Assembly (NCBI GenBank): GCA_011391865.1
Contig: JAABPV010000025.1
Location: 1-38,946 of the forward strand
Reading direction: 5' to 3'
Length of the DNA: 38,946 bases
Source of the DNA: Desulfobulbaceae bacterium
Lineage (GTDB): Bacteria; Desulfobacterota; Desulfobulbia; Desulfobulbales; Desulfobulbaceae
This document shows, piece by piece, positions 6,382 through 15,842 of the stretch. The translations under genes were made by a program, and so were the position numbers. A model generated the notes under the pieces. It was given only the letters and a program-made list of their open reading frames with translations. It was not told the DNA's origin and ran no database searches. How positions within the stretch are numbered: position 1 is the stretch's first letter; the number at the start of each line of letters is the position of its first letter.

Positions 6382-9300
6382 TCACACATCCAGCTCCGAA
6401 ACCTCCAGCGCATGATTCTGGATGAACTCGCGCCGTGGCTCGACCTTGTCGCCCATCAATGTGACAAAAAGATCATCGGCAGCCTCGGCATCCTCAATTC
6501 TGACGCGCAGCAGGGTGCGGTTGGCCGGGTTCATGGTCGTTTCCCAAAGCTGCTCCGGGTTCATCTCGCCCAAGCCTTTGTAGCGCTGCAAATGGCTGCC
6601 CTTGAAGGTTTCCTCGCGCACCACGCGGATCAGCTCGCGCCAGTTTTTCGCCGGAATCTCCTTTTCCTCGCCCTTGATGACCGTGAAACCGCTGCTAAGG
6701 AATTGCCTGATTGCAGGATGCAGCTCAAGAGCGTGGCGATATTCGGGAATCAGCGGGATATGCGGCCCGATGATCGCGCGGGTGTGGGCCAAGCCTTGAA
6801 AGGCTGCCTCCGCCTCAAAGCAACTGGGCCGGGTCGCGCAGACGCGGATGCCGCTCGTGACCGCATCAATGCTGGCGAGTTTATCCAGCAGCCCGTGCAG
6901 GAACGCCTCCTCCTTGAACTGGTCGGCGGAATGGACATCGTTTTCGAGCAGGAAGAGGGTGAGCTGCTCCTGAATGTTCATCCGCTCCAAGAAGGTGCTG
7001 ATGCGCTCGAACAGGGTGAGCTTCTTCAGCGTGCTGACCAGCTCTTGCCCGGCCAGTACGCTGCCGTTCTCCAAGCGGACTTGGACAAACTGGGCCGCTT
7101 GGTCGTAAAGGTGGCTGTTCAGCGCGTCCTCATTGAGGAAATACTGCTCCTTCTTGCCCCGGCCCAAGCGGTAGAGCGGCGGCTGGCCGATATACACATA
7201 CCCTTGCTCCACCAGCGGCAACATCTGGCGGTAGAAGAAGGTGAGGAGCAGCGTGCGGATGTGCGCGCCGTCCACGTCCGCGTCGGTCATGATGATGATC
7301 TTGTGATAGCGCAGCTTGCTCGCGTCAAACTCCTCCCGCCCGATGCCGGTGCCCATTGCGGCGATGAGCTGCTTGATCTCCTCGGAGTCGAGTATCTTGT
7401 CAAAACGGGCTTTCTCCACATTCATGATCTTGCCGCGCAACGGCAGGATAGCTTGGATGGAGCGGTCGCGGCCTTGCTTGGCACTGTTGTGAACAAACAC
7501 GCCGCTGGCTAAAGCGAAGTTGTGCGTGTTCGGCACTTCGATGTCATAGACATCTATCTGCTCCGGCAGCTTCTCGACTGAAACGACGCGGTGGTTGTAA
7601 TTACTGACCGCCTCCAGAGCGCGTTCAGCATTGTTGTCAAAATACCGCTGGCAGAAGCTGTCAAAGCGCAGCAGCGATTTGTCCTTTGTGGCAATACGGT
7701 GCTGGCGATAGCCTTCCAGATCAACTGTTCCCGGCTGCACTTCATGCCGTTTTAACGTGGCTAAAGTTTTCCGGTAATACGTCTGCTGCAACGCAGCTTG
7801 GCGGCGGGCGCGGAACTCCGCTGTCCACTGCTGCTGGGTTTTTTGACTGCGCCAAGCCAGCAAATCTGCATCATCCCATTGCTCTTTCGCCTTTCGTGAC
7901 TGCTCCGCACGGGCTTCCGGGTGTTCTTCAAAATAGGAACGCACTCTCTCAGACTGCGCCTGCCGGTTTTTCTCAGTCTGCCAGTAGATTCGCTGGGCCT
8001 CATTCAACTGCGCGGCATTCTCTTGGCGGTAGGTTTCGTTGCCGCTGTAGAACTCGCGCCATTTTTCCAGCATGAAGGCTTTATACGCCGCATCATCCCA
8101 TTGCGCTTGAGCACGTTCAGAAAGCATCTGCCGCATTTCCGGCTGCGACATGCGCTGGCTCATTTTCTCCCGGAACGCCTCGCTTTGACGAGCAGCTTTG
8201 CTCTTTTCGATCACATCAGGCCGCCGCAGTGTCTGATCAGCGTGCTGACGATGCAAAGCCAGATGCTCCTCAGCCGGAAGCCGCCGAATATTGGAGGGAT
8301 TGTTGTTGTGTTTGTTGAAGTCCAGATGATGACGGTGATCACCCGCCTCTGACGAATACACGCCCTCTTTCCGGTTGTAGCGGTCAGCCAGCATGTGGGT
8401 GAAAAGCCAGCGGTCAGAGCAGGATTCCCAGACCATTTCGTAGCCGTCAATGGTGATGCCCGGCTCTGTCATGTCCGAGAGCTTGCGGTACAGCGGCATC
8501 ACAGAAGAGCCTGCGGCGAGCTGCTCTGCCGGGCAATACGTCCCGTCACGGAGCAGGAAGCGATGATCCGGGGTGCAGATGATCTGCTCGCCGTTGTCCA
8601 GCGTCACTTGCACAACATCCTGCTGCCGCTTGGTCAGGCGCGGATGCAGAATTTGCTCCAGACCGATCTTGCCGTCCGCTTGGATGGTGTAGCAGAAATG
8701 CTCTTTGCCCTGCTCTTGCTCGACGATCAGCTCCAAAAAGCTGAGAGCGCGGCCATCAGCTAACGCCACTTTTGTGTCGCCCGAAAAGCAGCCTCCGGCC
8801 GAATCGCCCTCGACGAGAAACAGCTCGCGTTCCGCCGGATTCTTGGACTGGCACTCAGCTAATTTTCCTGCCATCAGCAGAGAAATGCCGTCCTTCTTGC
8901 GCGACAAATCCCGCGCTTTCCGCGCCGCTTCTCTGGCCCGCGCCGCCTCGACCGCCTTGCTGAGAATCTGCCGCGCCACCTGCGGGTTGCGCTCCAAGTA
9001 ATCACCAAGCTGCTCGGTGCAGATTGAAGCGACAATGCCCTTCACCTCCGAATTGCCCAGCTTGGTCTTGGTCTGGCCCTCAAACTGCGGATTTGGCACC
9101 CGCACCGAAATGATCGCGGTCAGGCCCTCGCGCACGTCGTCGCCCTCCATCTTCTCCTTCATGTGCTTGGGCACAATGTCGTCGGTGGCGTACTTGTTGA
9201 TGCACTTGGTCAGCGCGGCGCGGAAGCCCGCCACATGCGAGCCGCCTTCGCGGGTGTTGATGTTGTTGACAAAGGAAGCCAGCCGTTCAGTGTAGCTGTC

Positions 9301-10086
9301 CACATATTGCAGACAGACCTCAACCTGCACCTGCTCCTGCTCGCCTTCGAGAAAGATCGGCTGCGGATGAATCGGAGTGCGGTTGCGGTTGAGATGCTCG
9401 ACGTATTCAACCACGCCGCCCTCGTAATGAAACAGGTCTTCGGCCCCGCTCTGCTCGTCCTTCAGGGAAATGTGAATGCCCCGGTTGAGGAAGGCCAGCT
9501 CGCGCAGCCGGTTAAGGACGATTTCATACTTGAAAGCGACGGTCTGGGTGAAAATCTCCGGGTCTGGCTTGAAGGTGATGGTGGTGCCGGTGTGCTCGCT
9601 GGTGCCAACCACTTCCAGCTCGCTGGTCTTCGCGCCGTAAGAGAAGGTCTGGCGATAGAGCTTGCCGTTGCGCCGCACGTCAGCGGTGACATGGGTGGAG
9701 AGCGCATTGACCACGGACACGCCGACACCGTGCAGGCCGCCAGAAACCTTGTAGGAAGAATGGTCGAACTTACCGCCTGCGTGCAGCGTGGTCATGACCA
9801 ACTCCAGCGCGGTCATGTTCTCAGTGGGATGCTTATCGACCGGAATGCCGCGTCCGTTGTCTTCGACCGAGCAGGAGCCGTCTTCCAAGAGGATCACGCT
9901 GATCCGGTTGCAGTATCCGGCCAGAGCCTCGTCAATCGAGTTGTCGACCACCTCGTAAATCAGGTGATGCAGCCCTTCCTCCGCCGTGTTGCCGATATAC
10001 ATGGACGGACGCTTGCGCACCGCCTCAAGCCCGTCAAGAACCTTGATCTGATCCGCCCCGTAGGACGTGTTCTGCTGTTCGCTCAC
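6382..10086 (-). CDS. gyrB: DNA gyrase subunit B with in-frame intein
   Basis: The precursor has 1234 residues. Removing the intein (433-867) leaves 799 residues, normal for GyrB. The N-terminal GHKL ATPase shows VRKRPSMYIG, DNSIDEALAG, EDNGRGIP and GGLHGVGVSVVNALS. The TOPRIM domain shows ELFLVEGDSAGG, split by the intein from SAKQGRDR, followed by the metal-binding MTDADVDGAHIRTLLLTFF. The C-terminus ends in the usual GDKVEPRREFI region. GyrB and GyrA introduce negative supercoils; gyrA is not in the window. The start codon is GTG, with AAGG upstream. sppA lies downstream of its promoter side (10229), and the higBA-like pair follows gyrB on the same strand. The protein can function only after splicing, because the intein interrupts the catalytic TOPRIM glutamate loop. 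Confidence 0.97.
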   Translation of the reverse strand: MSEQQNTSYGADQIKVLDGLEAVRKRPSMYIGNTAEEGLHHLIYEVVDNSIDEALAGYCNRISVILLEDGSCSVEDNGRGIPVDKHPTENMTALELVMTTLHAGGKFDHSSYKVSGGLHGVGVSVVNALSTHVTADVRRNGKLYRQTFSYGAKTSELEVVGTSEHTGTTITFKPDPEIFTQTVAFKYEIVLNRLRELAFLNRGIHISLKDEQSGAEDLFHYEGGVVEYVEHLNRNRTPIHPQPIFLEGEQEQVQVEVCLQYVDSYTERLASFVNNINTREGGSHVAGFRAALTKCINKYATDDIVPKHMKEKMEGDDVREGLTAIISVRVPNPQFEGQTKTKLGNSEVKGIVASICTEQLGDYLERNPQVARQILSKAVEAARAREAARKARDLSRKKDGISLLMAGKLAECQSKNPAERELFLVEGDSAGGCFSGDTKVALADGRALSFLELIVEQEQGKEHFCYTIQADGKIGLEQILHPRLTKRQQDVVQVTLDNGEQIICTPDHRFLLRDGTYCPAEQLAAGSSVMPLYRKLSDMTEPGITIDGYEMVWESCSDRWLFTHMLADRYNRKEGVYSSEAGDHRHHLDFNKHNNNPSNIRRLPAEEHLALHRQHADQTLRRPDVIEKSKAARQSEAFREKMSQRMSQPEMRQMLSERAQAQWDDAAYKAFMLEKWREFYSGNETYRQENAAQLNEAQRIYWQTEKNRQAQSERVRSYFEEHPEARAEQSRKAKEQWDDADLLAWRSQKTQQQWTAEFRARRQAALQQTYYRKTLATLKRHEVQPGTVDLEGYRQHRIATKDKSLLRFDSFCQRYFDNNAERALEAVSNYNHRVVSVEKLPEQIDVYDIEVPNTHNFALASGVFVHNSAKQGRDRSIQAILPLRGKIMNVEKARFDKILDSEEIKQLIAAMGTGIGREEFDASKLRYHKIIIMTDADVDGAHIRTLLLTFFYRQMLPLVEQGYVYIGQPPLYRLGRGKKEQYFLNEDALNSHLYDQAAQFVQVRLENGSVLAGQELVSTLKKLTLFERISTFLERMNIQEQLTLFLLENDVHSADQFKEEAFLHGLLDKLASIDAVTSGIRVCATRPSCFEAEAAFQGLAHTRAIIGPHIPLIPEYRHALELHPAIRQFLSSGFTVIKGEEKEIPAKNWRELIRVVREETFKGSHLQRYKGLGEMNPEQLWETTMNPANRTLLRVRIEDAEAADDLFVTLMGDKVEPRREFIQNHALEVSELDV
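7486..8790 (-). mobile_element. GyrB intein with HNH homing endonuclease domain
   Basis: The 435-residue insert starts at Cys1 (CFSGDTKVALADGR, block A), has the block B motif TPDH (residues 74-77 of the intein), and ends with DVYDIEVPNTHNFAL, ASGVFVHN and +1 Ser (blocks F and G, His-Asn|Ser). The splicing residues are intact. The insertion lies between GDSAGG and SAKQG, a known GyrB intein site; the terminal blocks resemble the Synechocystis GyrB intein as I recall it. The middle carries an HNH-type motif, HRHHLDFNKHNNNPSNI, followed by repeated charged helices (SKAARQSEAFREKMSQ and alike) resembling NUMOD3 DNA-binding modules. With an apparently complete nuclease motif, the element may still be mobile. 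Confidence 0.93.
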
Positions 10087-10142
10087 TTGCTTGCCTTCTC
10101 TGAAGAATTTATACGGAAAACGGCATGGTTATAATGCGGCGT

Positions 10143-10164
10143 GCCGCATCCTGCCGGAAGCGGC
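10143..10164 (-). other. hairpin in the gyrB leader
   Basis: An inverted repeat GCCGC(a/t)TCC..GGA(a/t)GCGGC with a short loop lies about 57-78 bp before the gyrB GTG. A TATGAT hexamer (10167-10172, minus strand) is directly upstream, but its -35 partner is poor. The hairpin would sit at the 5' end of the gyrB transcript if that -10 is used. Confidence 0.35.
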
Positions 10165-10228
10165 TCATCATACCATATTTCTGCTGAAAACGGGGAAAAA
10201 TCTCCTGTTTTGGCCCGTCAGAAGCGGG

Positions 10229-12082
10229 TTAATAGGAGAGCGGGGCAGGGGGCAGCAAAGAATGGCTGTAAAGATGCTGCGGGTCGTTCTGAAGAAGAAA
10301 ATTCTGCTGCGGAACAAAACGGCTGAGTAGCTGCTCAACGCGGTTGAGCAGCTGCGGATTGCTGCTGGAGGAGAGAGCAAGATTGGTCATGCGCAGGCTG
10401 CGCAGGAACATTTCCGCCGGACTGAAGTCCTCCTCGACCGGCGCGGCCTGATCCGCAGGCAGACCGGCCAATTTGGCGGCGGCGGCCACTGCGTCATTGA
10501 GGCCGCCGAGCTGGTCGGCCAAGCCCAGCTCAAAGGCGGTCGCGCCGTCCCATACTTGGCCTCCGGCGATTTTTTCCACATCCTCGCGGTTCATTTTCCG
10601 TCCTTCGGCGACAATGTCGAGGAAGCGGCGGTAGCCCTGCTCAACTTGGGTCTGAATGGCCCGGCGGAAATTTTCCGGCAGGGGCCGGGCGATGTTTCCG
10701 GCTCCAGCCAGCTCAGTGGTGCCAATACCGTCGCTGTAAATGCCCGCCTTGGCCAAGGTTTTCTCAAAGGTGGGAAGAAGGCCGAAAATGCCGATTGAGC
10801 CGGTGATTGTATAGGGCGAGGCGACAATCCGGTCAGCGGCGGCGGCGATCCAATAGCCGCCTGAAGCGGCGGCGGATCCCATGGACACCACCACCGGCTT
10901 GCCCGCCTTGCGGAGCAGCAGCAGCTCCTGTCGGATCAATTCTGACGCGAAGGCGCTGCCGCCGCCGCTGTCAATGCGCAGCACCACCGCCTTCACCTGC
11001 GAATCCTGCCGCAGCTTGCGGAGCTGGCGCACCAGCACGCCGGAGCCAATCTGGTTCTCGCCGCCCTCGCCATAGACGATGTCGCCCTGCGCGGTGAGGA
11101 TGGCCACCCGGTCTTTATCGGACGGCGGACTGCTACTGACAGCGTTCAGGTAGGCGCTGAAATCAATCTGCTTGAAATCGCTGTCCTCATCCGTGCCGCC
11201 GCCGACCAAGCCGCGTAGGTGGCCGCGCAGTTCCTCATCGCTTTTCAGGCCGTCAATTAAGCCGCTCTGCTGGGCCATCAGGGCGGCATCTCCCCCGGCA
11301 GCCTCCAGCCGCTCGGCCAGCCTGTTGACCACGTTCTGAAATTCCTGCGGGGTCATGCGCCGCTGCTTGGCGATGTCGCTGCTGAAGCTGTCCCAAAGGC
11401 GGCCCAGCCAGCGGCTGCTGTTCGTCTTGGCTTCCGGCGACATGTCTGTGCGCAGGAACGGCTCCACAGCGGATTTGAACTCGCCGACCCGGAAAACGTG
11501 AAAGGTGACTTCCAGCTTGTCCAGCAGCTCACGCAAATAAAAGCTGAAAAGGCCGAAGCCGGTCAGGCCCACTTCCCCCATCGGATGGAGATAAATTTCA
11601 TCGCTCCACGCGGCAAGGTAGTATTGTCCTTGGCTGTAGTTGTCAGCGGCGGCGATGACCCGTTTGCCTGCGGCACGAAATTCGGCTATGGCTTGGCCGA
11701 TGTCGCGGAGCTGATCCAGCCCGGCCTGCTCCAGCTGGTCAGGCAGAATGACCAGCAGTTTGATCCGGCTGTCTTTGGCCGCCGCCCGCAGGCCGCTGAT
11801 GATGTCTTGCAGGAACAGCTCCTTGCGCTGCGGGGCCTTGCTAAACAGGCCGCTCAATTCCTCGGCAGGATTAACCGGCAGCTTTTTCTCTAAAATGCTG
11901 CCACGCGGAGCAAGCACCAAAGCCGCGCCGTCCGGCACTGCCGCCGGTTTGGTCTGCCGATGCAGCGAGGCCGCGCCAAAAATCACAGCGGCGACGACAA
12001 AGAGGACACTGGCGGTGAAGCAGATGCTGGCAAGGGCCGTGAACCGCCAGACCCAGCGGAGAAGAGAGATGAGTCGTTCCAA
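10229..12082 (-). CDS. sppA: signal peptide peptidase SppA, 67 kDa type
   Basis: The 617-residue membrane-anchored serine protease degrades cleaved signal peptides. One N-terminal transmembrane segment lies at about residues 12-38. Two tandem S49 domains follow. The general base is Lys203 (VGEFKSAVEPF) and the nucleophile is Ser407 (SMGSAAASGGYW), matching Lys209 and Ser409 of E. coli SppA. Length and both domains match the long SppA form. It follows the response-regulator gene on the same strand, with a GC-rich hairpin between them. Confidence 0.95.
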   Translation of the reverse strand: MERLISLLRWVWRFTALASICFTASVLFVVAAVIFGAASLHRQTKPAAVPDGAALVLAPRGSILEKKLPVNPAEELSGLFSKAPQRKELFLQDIISGLRAAAKDSRIKLLVILPDQLEQAGLDQLRDIGQAIAEFRAAGKRVIAAADNYSQGQYYLAAWSDEIYLHPMGEVGLTGFGLFSFYLRELLDKLEVTFHVFRVGEFKSAVEPFLRTDMSPEAKTNSSRWLGRLWDSFSSDIAKQRRMTPQEFQNVVNRLAERLEAAGGDAALMAQQSGLIDGLKSDEELRGHLRGLVGGGTDEDSDFKQIDFSAYLNAVSSSPPSDKDRVAILTAQGDIVYGEGGENQIGSGVLVRQLRKLRQDSQVKAVVLRIDSGGGSAFASELIRQELLLLRKAGKPVVVSMGSAAASGGYWIAAAADRIVASPYTITGSIGIFGLLPTFEKTLAKAGIYSDGIGTTELAGAGNIARPLPENFRRAIQTQVEQGYRRFLDIVAEGRKMNREDVEKIAGGQVWDGATAFELGLADQLGGLNDAVAAAAKLAGLPADQAAPVEEDFSPAEMFLRSLRMTNLALSSSSNPQLLNRVEQLLSRFVPQQNFLLQNDPQHLYSHSLLPPAPLSY

Positions 12083-12093
12083 GGGGATAAACG

Positions 12094-12115
12094 GCGGCGG
12101 GGCAGTCCCCGCCGC
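12094..12115 (-). terminator. GC-rich hairpin between the response regulator gene and sppA
   Basis: A perfect 9-bp stem, GCGGCGGGG/CCCCGCCGC, with a 4-nt loop lies 4 bp after the response regulator stop and 12 bp before the sppA start. There is no T run, so it may be a partial terminator or a processing and stability element; it lies over the sppA ribosome-binding region. Confidence 0.5.
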
Positions 12116-12118
12116 AGC

Positions 12119-12478
12119 TCAGTCGAGATATTTGTGCACCGCCGCTTTGAGGTCGGCGGTGTTGGCGGACTTGACGATGTATTCGTCCGAAGCCCATGCG
12201 CCGAAATCCTGCTTATATTCCGGGTAGGCGGAGCTGAGAATCACCGGCAGGCCAGAATTGCGCTCCTTCATCTGACGCAGCACCTCAATGCCGTTCATGC
12301 CTGGCATGTTGATGTCAAGAATGACCAAGTCCGGCGGCGCGGCCTCAAACTGACGCAGGGCCAGCTCGCCGTTCAGAGCCGTCTCCACAGCGAAGCCCTC
12401 TTCCTCCAGCTCCTCGCGGTACAGGAAGAGGATGACTTCCTCATCATCAACAATCAGTATCTTTTTCTTCTTTTCCAC
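12119..12478 (-). CDS. single-domain response regulator (CheY-like)
   Basis: The 119-residue protein consists only of a receiver domain. The acidic pocket is Asp11-Asp12, the phospho-acceptor Asp55 (DLVILDINMPGMNG), the switch Ser83 and the conserved Lys103. There is no output domain, so it must act through protein contacts or as a phosphorelay step. No histidine kinase is nearby, and the partner cannot be inferred. It lies between galT and sppA, all on the minus strand. Confidence 0.92.
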   Translation of the reverse strand: MEKKKKILIVDDEEVILFLYREELEEEGFAVETALNGELALRQFEAAPPDLVILDINMPGMNGIEVLRQMKERNSGLPVILSSAYPEYKQDFGAWASDEYIVKSANTADLKAAVHKYLD

Positions 12479-12517
12479 AGCGGCCTCCTTGATTGTTCCG
12501 CAGCCCTTGTCACGCTA

Positions 12518-13519
12518 CTATATCTGGGCTTCGCGGAGATAGCGGCAGGCATCTTCCGGCGGCATCGGATTGATGTAAAAACCGGTGCCCCATTCAAAAC
12601 CGGCGATACTGGTCAGCTTGGGCACGATCTCGAAATGCCAGTGATAATGCTCCAGCGGTCTGGAGCGCAGCGGCTGGGTGTGCAGGACGAAGTTGTAGGG
12701 GATGCCGGGAATGCAGGCATCCAGCCGCCGCAGGGTCTCGGAGAAAATGTGAGCCAGATCGGAGAGCGAAGCTTCGTCTTGCTCAATATACGATGAGTTA
12801 TGCTTTTTCGGCAGTATCCACATCTCAAAGGGCGTGCGCGGGGCAAAGGGAGTCAAGGTGACGAAGCGGCTGTTCTCACAGACCAAGCGCACTTTCTGCT
12901 GCACTTCCTGACGGATGATGTCGCAAAAAACGCAGCGGTCTTTGTAGCTGTAATACTGCCTGCTGCCGTCCAATTCCGAGACCAGCATCCTCGGCATGAC
13001 CGGCAGGGCGACGAGCTGGGAGTGGGAATGCTCCAGCGAGGCACCAGCGGCGCGGCCATTGTTCTTGAAGACCATGACGTAGGAAAAACGCTCGTCCTTG
13101 GACAGATCAGCGATGCGCTCTTTGAAGGCCCGGAAGGTGAGCATCATCTGCTGCTGCGGCAGGAAACTGAAGCGGGCGGCGTGATCCGGGCTTTCAATCA
13201 CCACCTCGTGCGCGCCGATGCCGTTCATCCGGTCGTACAAACCCTCGCCCTGCTTGTCCAGCTCACCTTCAATCACGAGGGCCGGGTACTTGTTCGGCAC
13301 CACCCGCAGCTGCCAGCCGGGCGTGTTGGCATGTTGGCCGTGGCCCCGGCCATAAACCAGCACCTCCGGCGGGGTGGTGCGCTCATTGTCCGGGCAAAGC
13401 GGACAGAAGCCGCCCGTTGCTTCGTGGCAGTCCACCGCGAAATCGCTGGGCCGCTTGCTCCGCTCTCTGGCGATGATGATCCAGCGTCCGAGAATCGGGT
13501 CTTTCCGCAGTTCAGGCAT
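12518..13519 (-). CDS. galT: galactose-1-phosphate uridylyltransferase family protein
   Basis: The 333-residue protein has the GalT double-HIT layout: an N-terminal zinc site (CPLCPDN), a catalytic segment with ASLEHSHSQLVALP in place of the E. coli HPHGQ form, a second Cys pair (CVFCDI), and a C-terminal EHYHWHFEIVP. In the Leloir pathway GalT exchanges UMP between UDP-glucose and galactose-1-phosphate. The HSHSQ version occurs in GalT-like proteins of many bacteria and archaea, some of which may use other sugar phosphates. No galK or galE is adjacent, so substrate specificity is not secured by context. It starts 3 bp after the dksA stop, which indicates co-transcription. Confidence 0.88.
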   Translation of the reverse strand: MPELRKDPILGRWIIIARERSKRPSDFAVDCHEATGGFCPLCPDNERTTPPEVLVYGRGHGQHANTPGWQLRVVPNKYPALVIEGELDKQGEGLYDRMNGIGAHEVVIESPDHAARFSFLPQQQMMLTFRAFKERIADLSKDERFSYVMVFKNNGRAAGASLEHSHSQLVALPVMPRMLVSELDGSRQYYSYKDRCVFCDIIRQEVQQKVRLVCENSRFVTLTPFAPRTPFEMWILPKKHNSSYIEQDEASLSDLAHIFSETLRRLDACIPGIPYNFVLHTQPLRSRPLEHYHWHFEIVPKLTSIAGFEWGTGFYINPMPPEDACRYLREAQI

Positions 13520-13522
13520 GGC

Positions 13523-13885
13523 TCATCGTCCTATATTTTTTTCCCGCTGCTCCTGCTTGATCTTGCAGTCGATGCAGTGCGTGGCCACTGGCCTAGCCTC
13601 CAGCCGCTTGAGGCCGATTTCTGCCTCGCAGTCTTCGCAGATGCCGTAGTCGCCGCTGTCAATCCGGGCGAGGGCTTCGTTGATCTTTTCCAGCAGGTGC
13701 TGCTCGCGGCTGCGCAGACGCAGCTCGAAGTTGCGATCCGACTCCAGCGTGGCGCGGTCGGTGATGTCCGGGGTGTTGAACTGATGATCCGTCATCTCTG
13801 AAATTGTCTGCTCCACATCAGAGACGATTTCCCGCTTCATGTTTTCCAGCATCGCTCTAAATTTCTGCAATTGTTCGCTGTTCAT
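13523..13885 (-). CDS. dksA: DksA/TraR-family RNA polymerase-binding protein
   Basis: The 120-residue protein has the coiled-coil hairpin of DksA and a C-terminal zinc finger with Cys83, Cys86, Cys104 and Cys107. The coiled-coil tip carries the DxxDxA signature (Asp40-Ile-Thr-Asp43-Arg-Ala45), which distinguishes active DksA from many relatives. DksA works with ppGpp on rRNA and amino acid promoters. It is shorter than E. coli DksA (151) but of normal size for this phylum. AAGGGG precedes the ATG. It lies between moaC and galT in the same run. Confidence 0.92.
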   Translation of the reverse strand: MNSEQLQKFRAMLENMKREIVSDVEQTISEMTDHQFNTPDITDRATLESDRNFELRLRSREQHLLEKINEALARIDSGDYGICEDCEAEIGLKRLEARPVATHCIDCKIKQEQREKNIGR

Positions 13886-13916
13886 TGCCCCTTTCGCTCC
13901 CTTTTTTCAGTCTAGC

Positions 13917-14402
13917 TCATCCTGCGGCCCGGCTGAACTCGCCGCTTCTGCCGCCGCTTTTTTTCATCAGGCGGATTTTGGAAATCTCCATTCCCTTGTC
14001 CACGGCCTTGCACATGTCGTAAATGGTCAGGGCGGCGACGGAAACCGCTGTCATGGCCTCCATCTCCACCCCGGTTCTGCCGGTGATGCGGACGCTGGCC
14101 TCAATGACGATGCCGCAGCACTTGTCATCAAAGGCAAAGGCGACCTCCGCCCCGCTAATGGCCAGCGGATGGCAGAGCGGAATCAGGGCTGAAGTCTGCT
14201 TGGCGGCCATGATGCCCGCCAGCCGGGCCACGCCGAGCACGTCGCCCTTTTTCATCGTCCCGGCCTTGACCATCGCGTAGGCTTCCGGGCAAAGAAAAAT
14301 CCGGCCCTCGGCCACGGCTGCGCGCTCAGTCTCGGCCTTGCCGCCCACATCCACCATCCGCGCTTGGCCTGCGGCATCAAAATGAGTGAATTCAGCTGTC
14401 AC
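13917..14402 (-). CDS. moaC: cyclic pyranopterin monophosphate synthase
   Basis: The 161-residue MoaC converts 3',8-cyclo-7,8-dihydro-GTP to cPMP in molybdenum cofactor synthesis. Typical segments are [17 protein letters not shown] (partial), the catalytic ALIPLCHPL and [20 protein letters not shown]. It starts with GTG, which overlaps the dnaJ stop (GTGA), so translation is likely coupled. No other moa gene lies in the window. Confidence 0.96.
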   Translation of the reverse strand: MTAEFTHFDAAGQARMVDVGGKAETERAAVAEGRIFLCPEAYAMVKAGTMKKGDVLGVARLAGIMAAKQTSALIPLCHPLAISGAEVAFAFDDKCCGIVIEASVRITGRTGVEMEAMTAVSVAALTIYDMCKAVDKGMEISKIRLMKKSGGRSGEFSRAAG

Positions 14403-15526
14403 TCTTGCTCCTTTTCCCGACTGCCCGTGAAACCGTGCAGCATCCGGGCGAAAAAGCCCTCTTCTTCTTTGCCGTTAAGCCCTTCAAATTCTTGGAGCAG
14501 CTCTTTCTGTCTGCTGGTCAAATTGGCCGGAGTCTGCACCTGCACCTCAACAATCATGTCGCCAGCAGAACGCCCCCGCAGGCCGACTATGCCCTCGCCG
14601 CGCAGGGTGAACTGCTCGCCGGACTGAGTGCCGGGTTTGATCTTCAGCTTGGCCGTGCCGTTGACGGTGGGCACATCCAGCTCGCAGCCCAAAGCGGCCT
14701 TGACCATCGAAACCGGATAACGGAGGTAAACCGTCTGATCGTCCCGGACAAAATATTCGTGCTCTTTGACGTGGATAACCACGTACAAATCGCCGGAATG
14801 ACCGCCACGGCGGCCTCCCTCGCCCTTGCCGTTCAGCCGCATCCGCGAGCCGGTGTCCACACCGGCGGGAATCTTGAGCAAAACTTTTTCTTTCTTTCGC
14901 ACCAGCCCTTCGCCGTGGCAGTCGCCGCAGGGATCGGAAACGGTCTGGCCTGCGCCCCGGCAGTGCGGGCAGGTTGAGCTGACCTGGAAAAAGCCCTGCG
15001 AGCGGGTCACTTGCCCCCGGCCCTTGCAGGTTGAACAGGTCTGCGGCCTGCTGCCGGGCCGTGCGCCGCTGCCCTCGCAGGTCCAGCAGGTTTCCGGCTT
15101 TTCAATCTCAACCTCCTTCTCCACGCCGTGGGCCGCGTCCATGAAGGAGATTTCCAAATCATAGCGGAGGTCGCTGCCGTGCGTAGGGGCACTGGGGTCG
15201 CGCTGCTGCGCACGCCCGCCGAAGCCGCCGAACATGCCGCCAAACATCTCGTTGATATGGGAGAAAATGTCTCCCATGTCGCCGGGGCCTGAATAGCCGC
15301 TGCTCTTCAGGCCATCGTGACCGTAGGCATCGTAAACCTGCCGCTTTTTCGCGTCGCTGAGAACCTCGTATGCCTCGGCAGCCTCTTTGAAGTGGGACTC
15401 TGCCTCTTTGTCGCCCGGATTGCGGTCCGGGTGATACTGCATGGCCAGCTTCCGGTATGCCTTCTTTATGACATCCCCGTCCGCGCCGCGCGGCACACCG
15501 AGAATTTCATAATAATCTCTGCTCAT
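14399..15526 (-). CDS. dnaJ: chaperone protein DnaJ
   Basis: The 375-residue Hsp40 has the full type I layout: a J domain (residues 1-70) with HPDRNPGD, a Gly/Phe-rich linker (about 75-115), a zinc-binding cysteine-rich domain with four CxxCxGxG-type repeats ([33 protein letters not shown]), and the C-terminal substrate domains. It stimulates DnaK ATPase; dnaK and grpE are not in the window. It lies 6 bp after rpoZ and overlaps moaC by 4 bp. Confidence 0.97.
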   Translation of the reverse strand: MSRDYYEILGVPRGADGDVIKKAYRKLAMQYHPDRNPGDKEAESHFKEAAEAYEVLSDAKKRQVYDAYGHDGLKSSGYSGPGDMGDIFSHINEMFGGMFGGFGGRAQQRDPSAPTHGSDLRYDLEISFMDAAHGVEKEVEIEKPETCWTCEGSGARPGSRPQTCSTCKGRGQVTRSQGFFQVSSTCPHCRGAGQTVSDPCGDCHGEGLVRKKEKVLLKIPAGVDTGSRMRLNGKGEGGRRGGHSGDLYVVIHVKEHEYFVRDDQTVYLRYPVSMVKAALGCELDVPTVNGTAKLKIKPGTQSGEQFTLRGEGIVGLRGRSAGDMIVEVQVQTPANLTSRQKELLQEFEGLNGKEEEGFFARMLHGFTGSREKEQE

Positions 15527-15532
15527 AGCCGC

Positions 15533-15799
15533 CTATGCCTGCTCATCCTCGTCCGCCATGTCCGTCACCGACTGATCCCGCGCCCGGCGCTGGGCGGGCA
15601 GCTCGCCAATGTTGGCGAAGGTAACTCGGCCTGACGCGATTTCGCGTAGGGTCATGACCACTTCCTTATTCTTGCCGCCGACTAAAAACGGCTCGCCGTT
15701 GCGGTGCTGGCGGATGCGCTCCACCGCCAGATGGACAAGGGCGAAGCGGTTGTCGTCGCCGACTTGGTCAAGGCAGTCTTCCACTGTGATACGGGCCAT
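15533..15799 (-). CDS. rpoZ: RNA polymerase omega subunit
   Basis: The 88-residue protein starts [21 protein letters not shown] and contains LREIASGRV, both diagnostic of omega, which helps assemble the beta' subunit. The open frame runs far upstream, but the ATG at 15799 matches the family start and has GAGGAG 6 nt before it. A promoter (15843-15871) and a small leader hairpin (15816-15838) lie just upstream, so rpoZ may lead its own transcript into dnaJ and moaC. Confidence 0.95.
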   Translation of the reverse strand: MARITVEDCLDQVGDDNRFALVHLAVERIRQHRNGEPFLVGGKNKEVVMTLREIASGRVTFANIGELPAQRRARDQSVTDMADEDEQA

Positions 15800-15842
15800 A
15801 TGCGCTCTCCTCAAACAGGGTGCCGAGCAGGAACCCTGAAAT

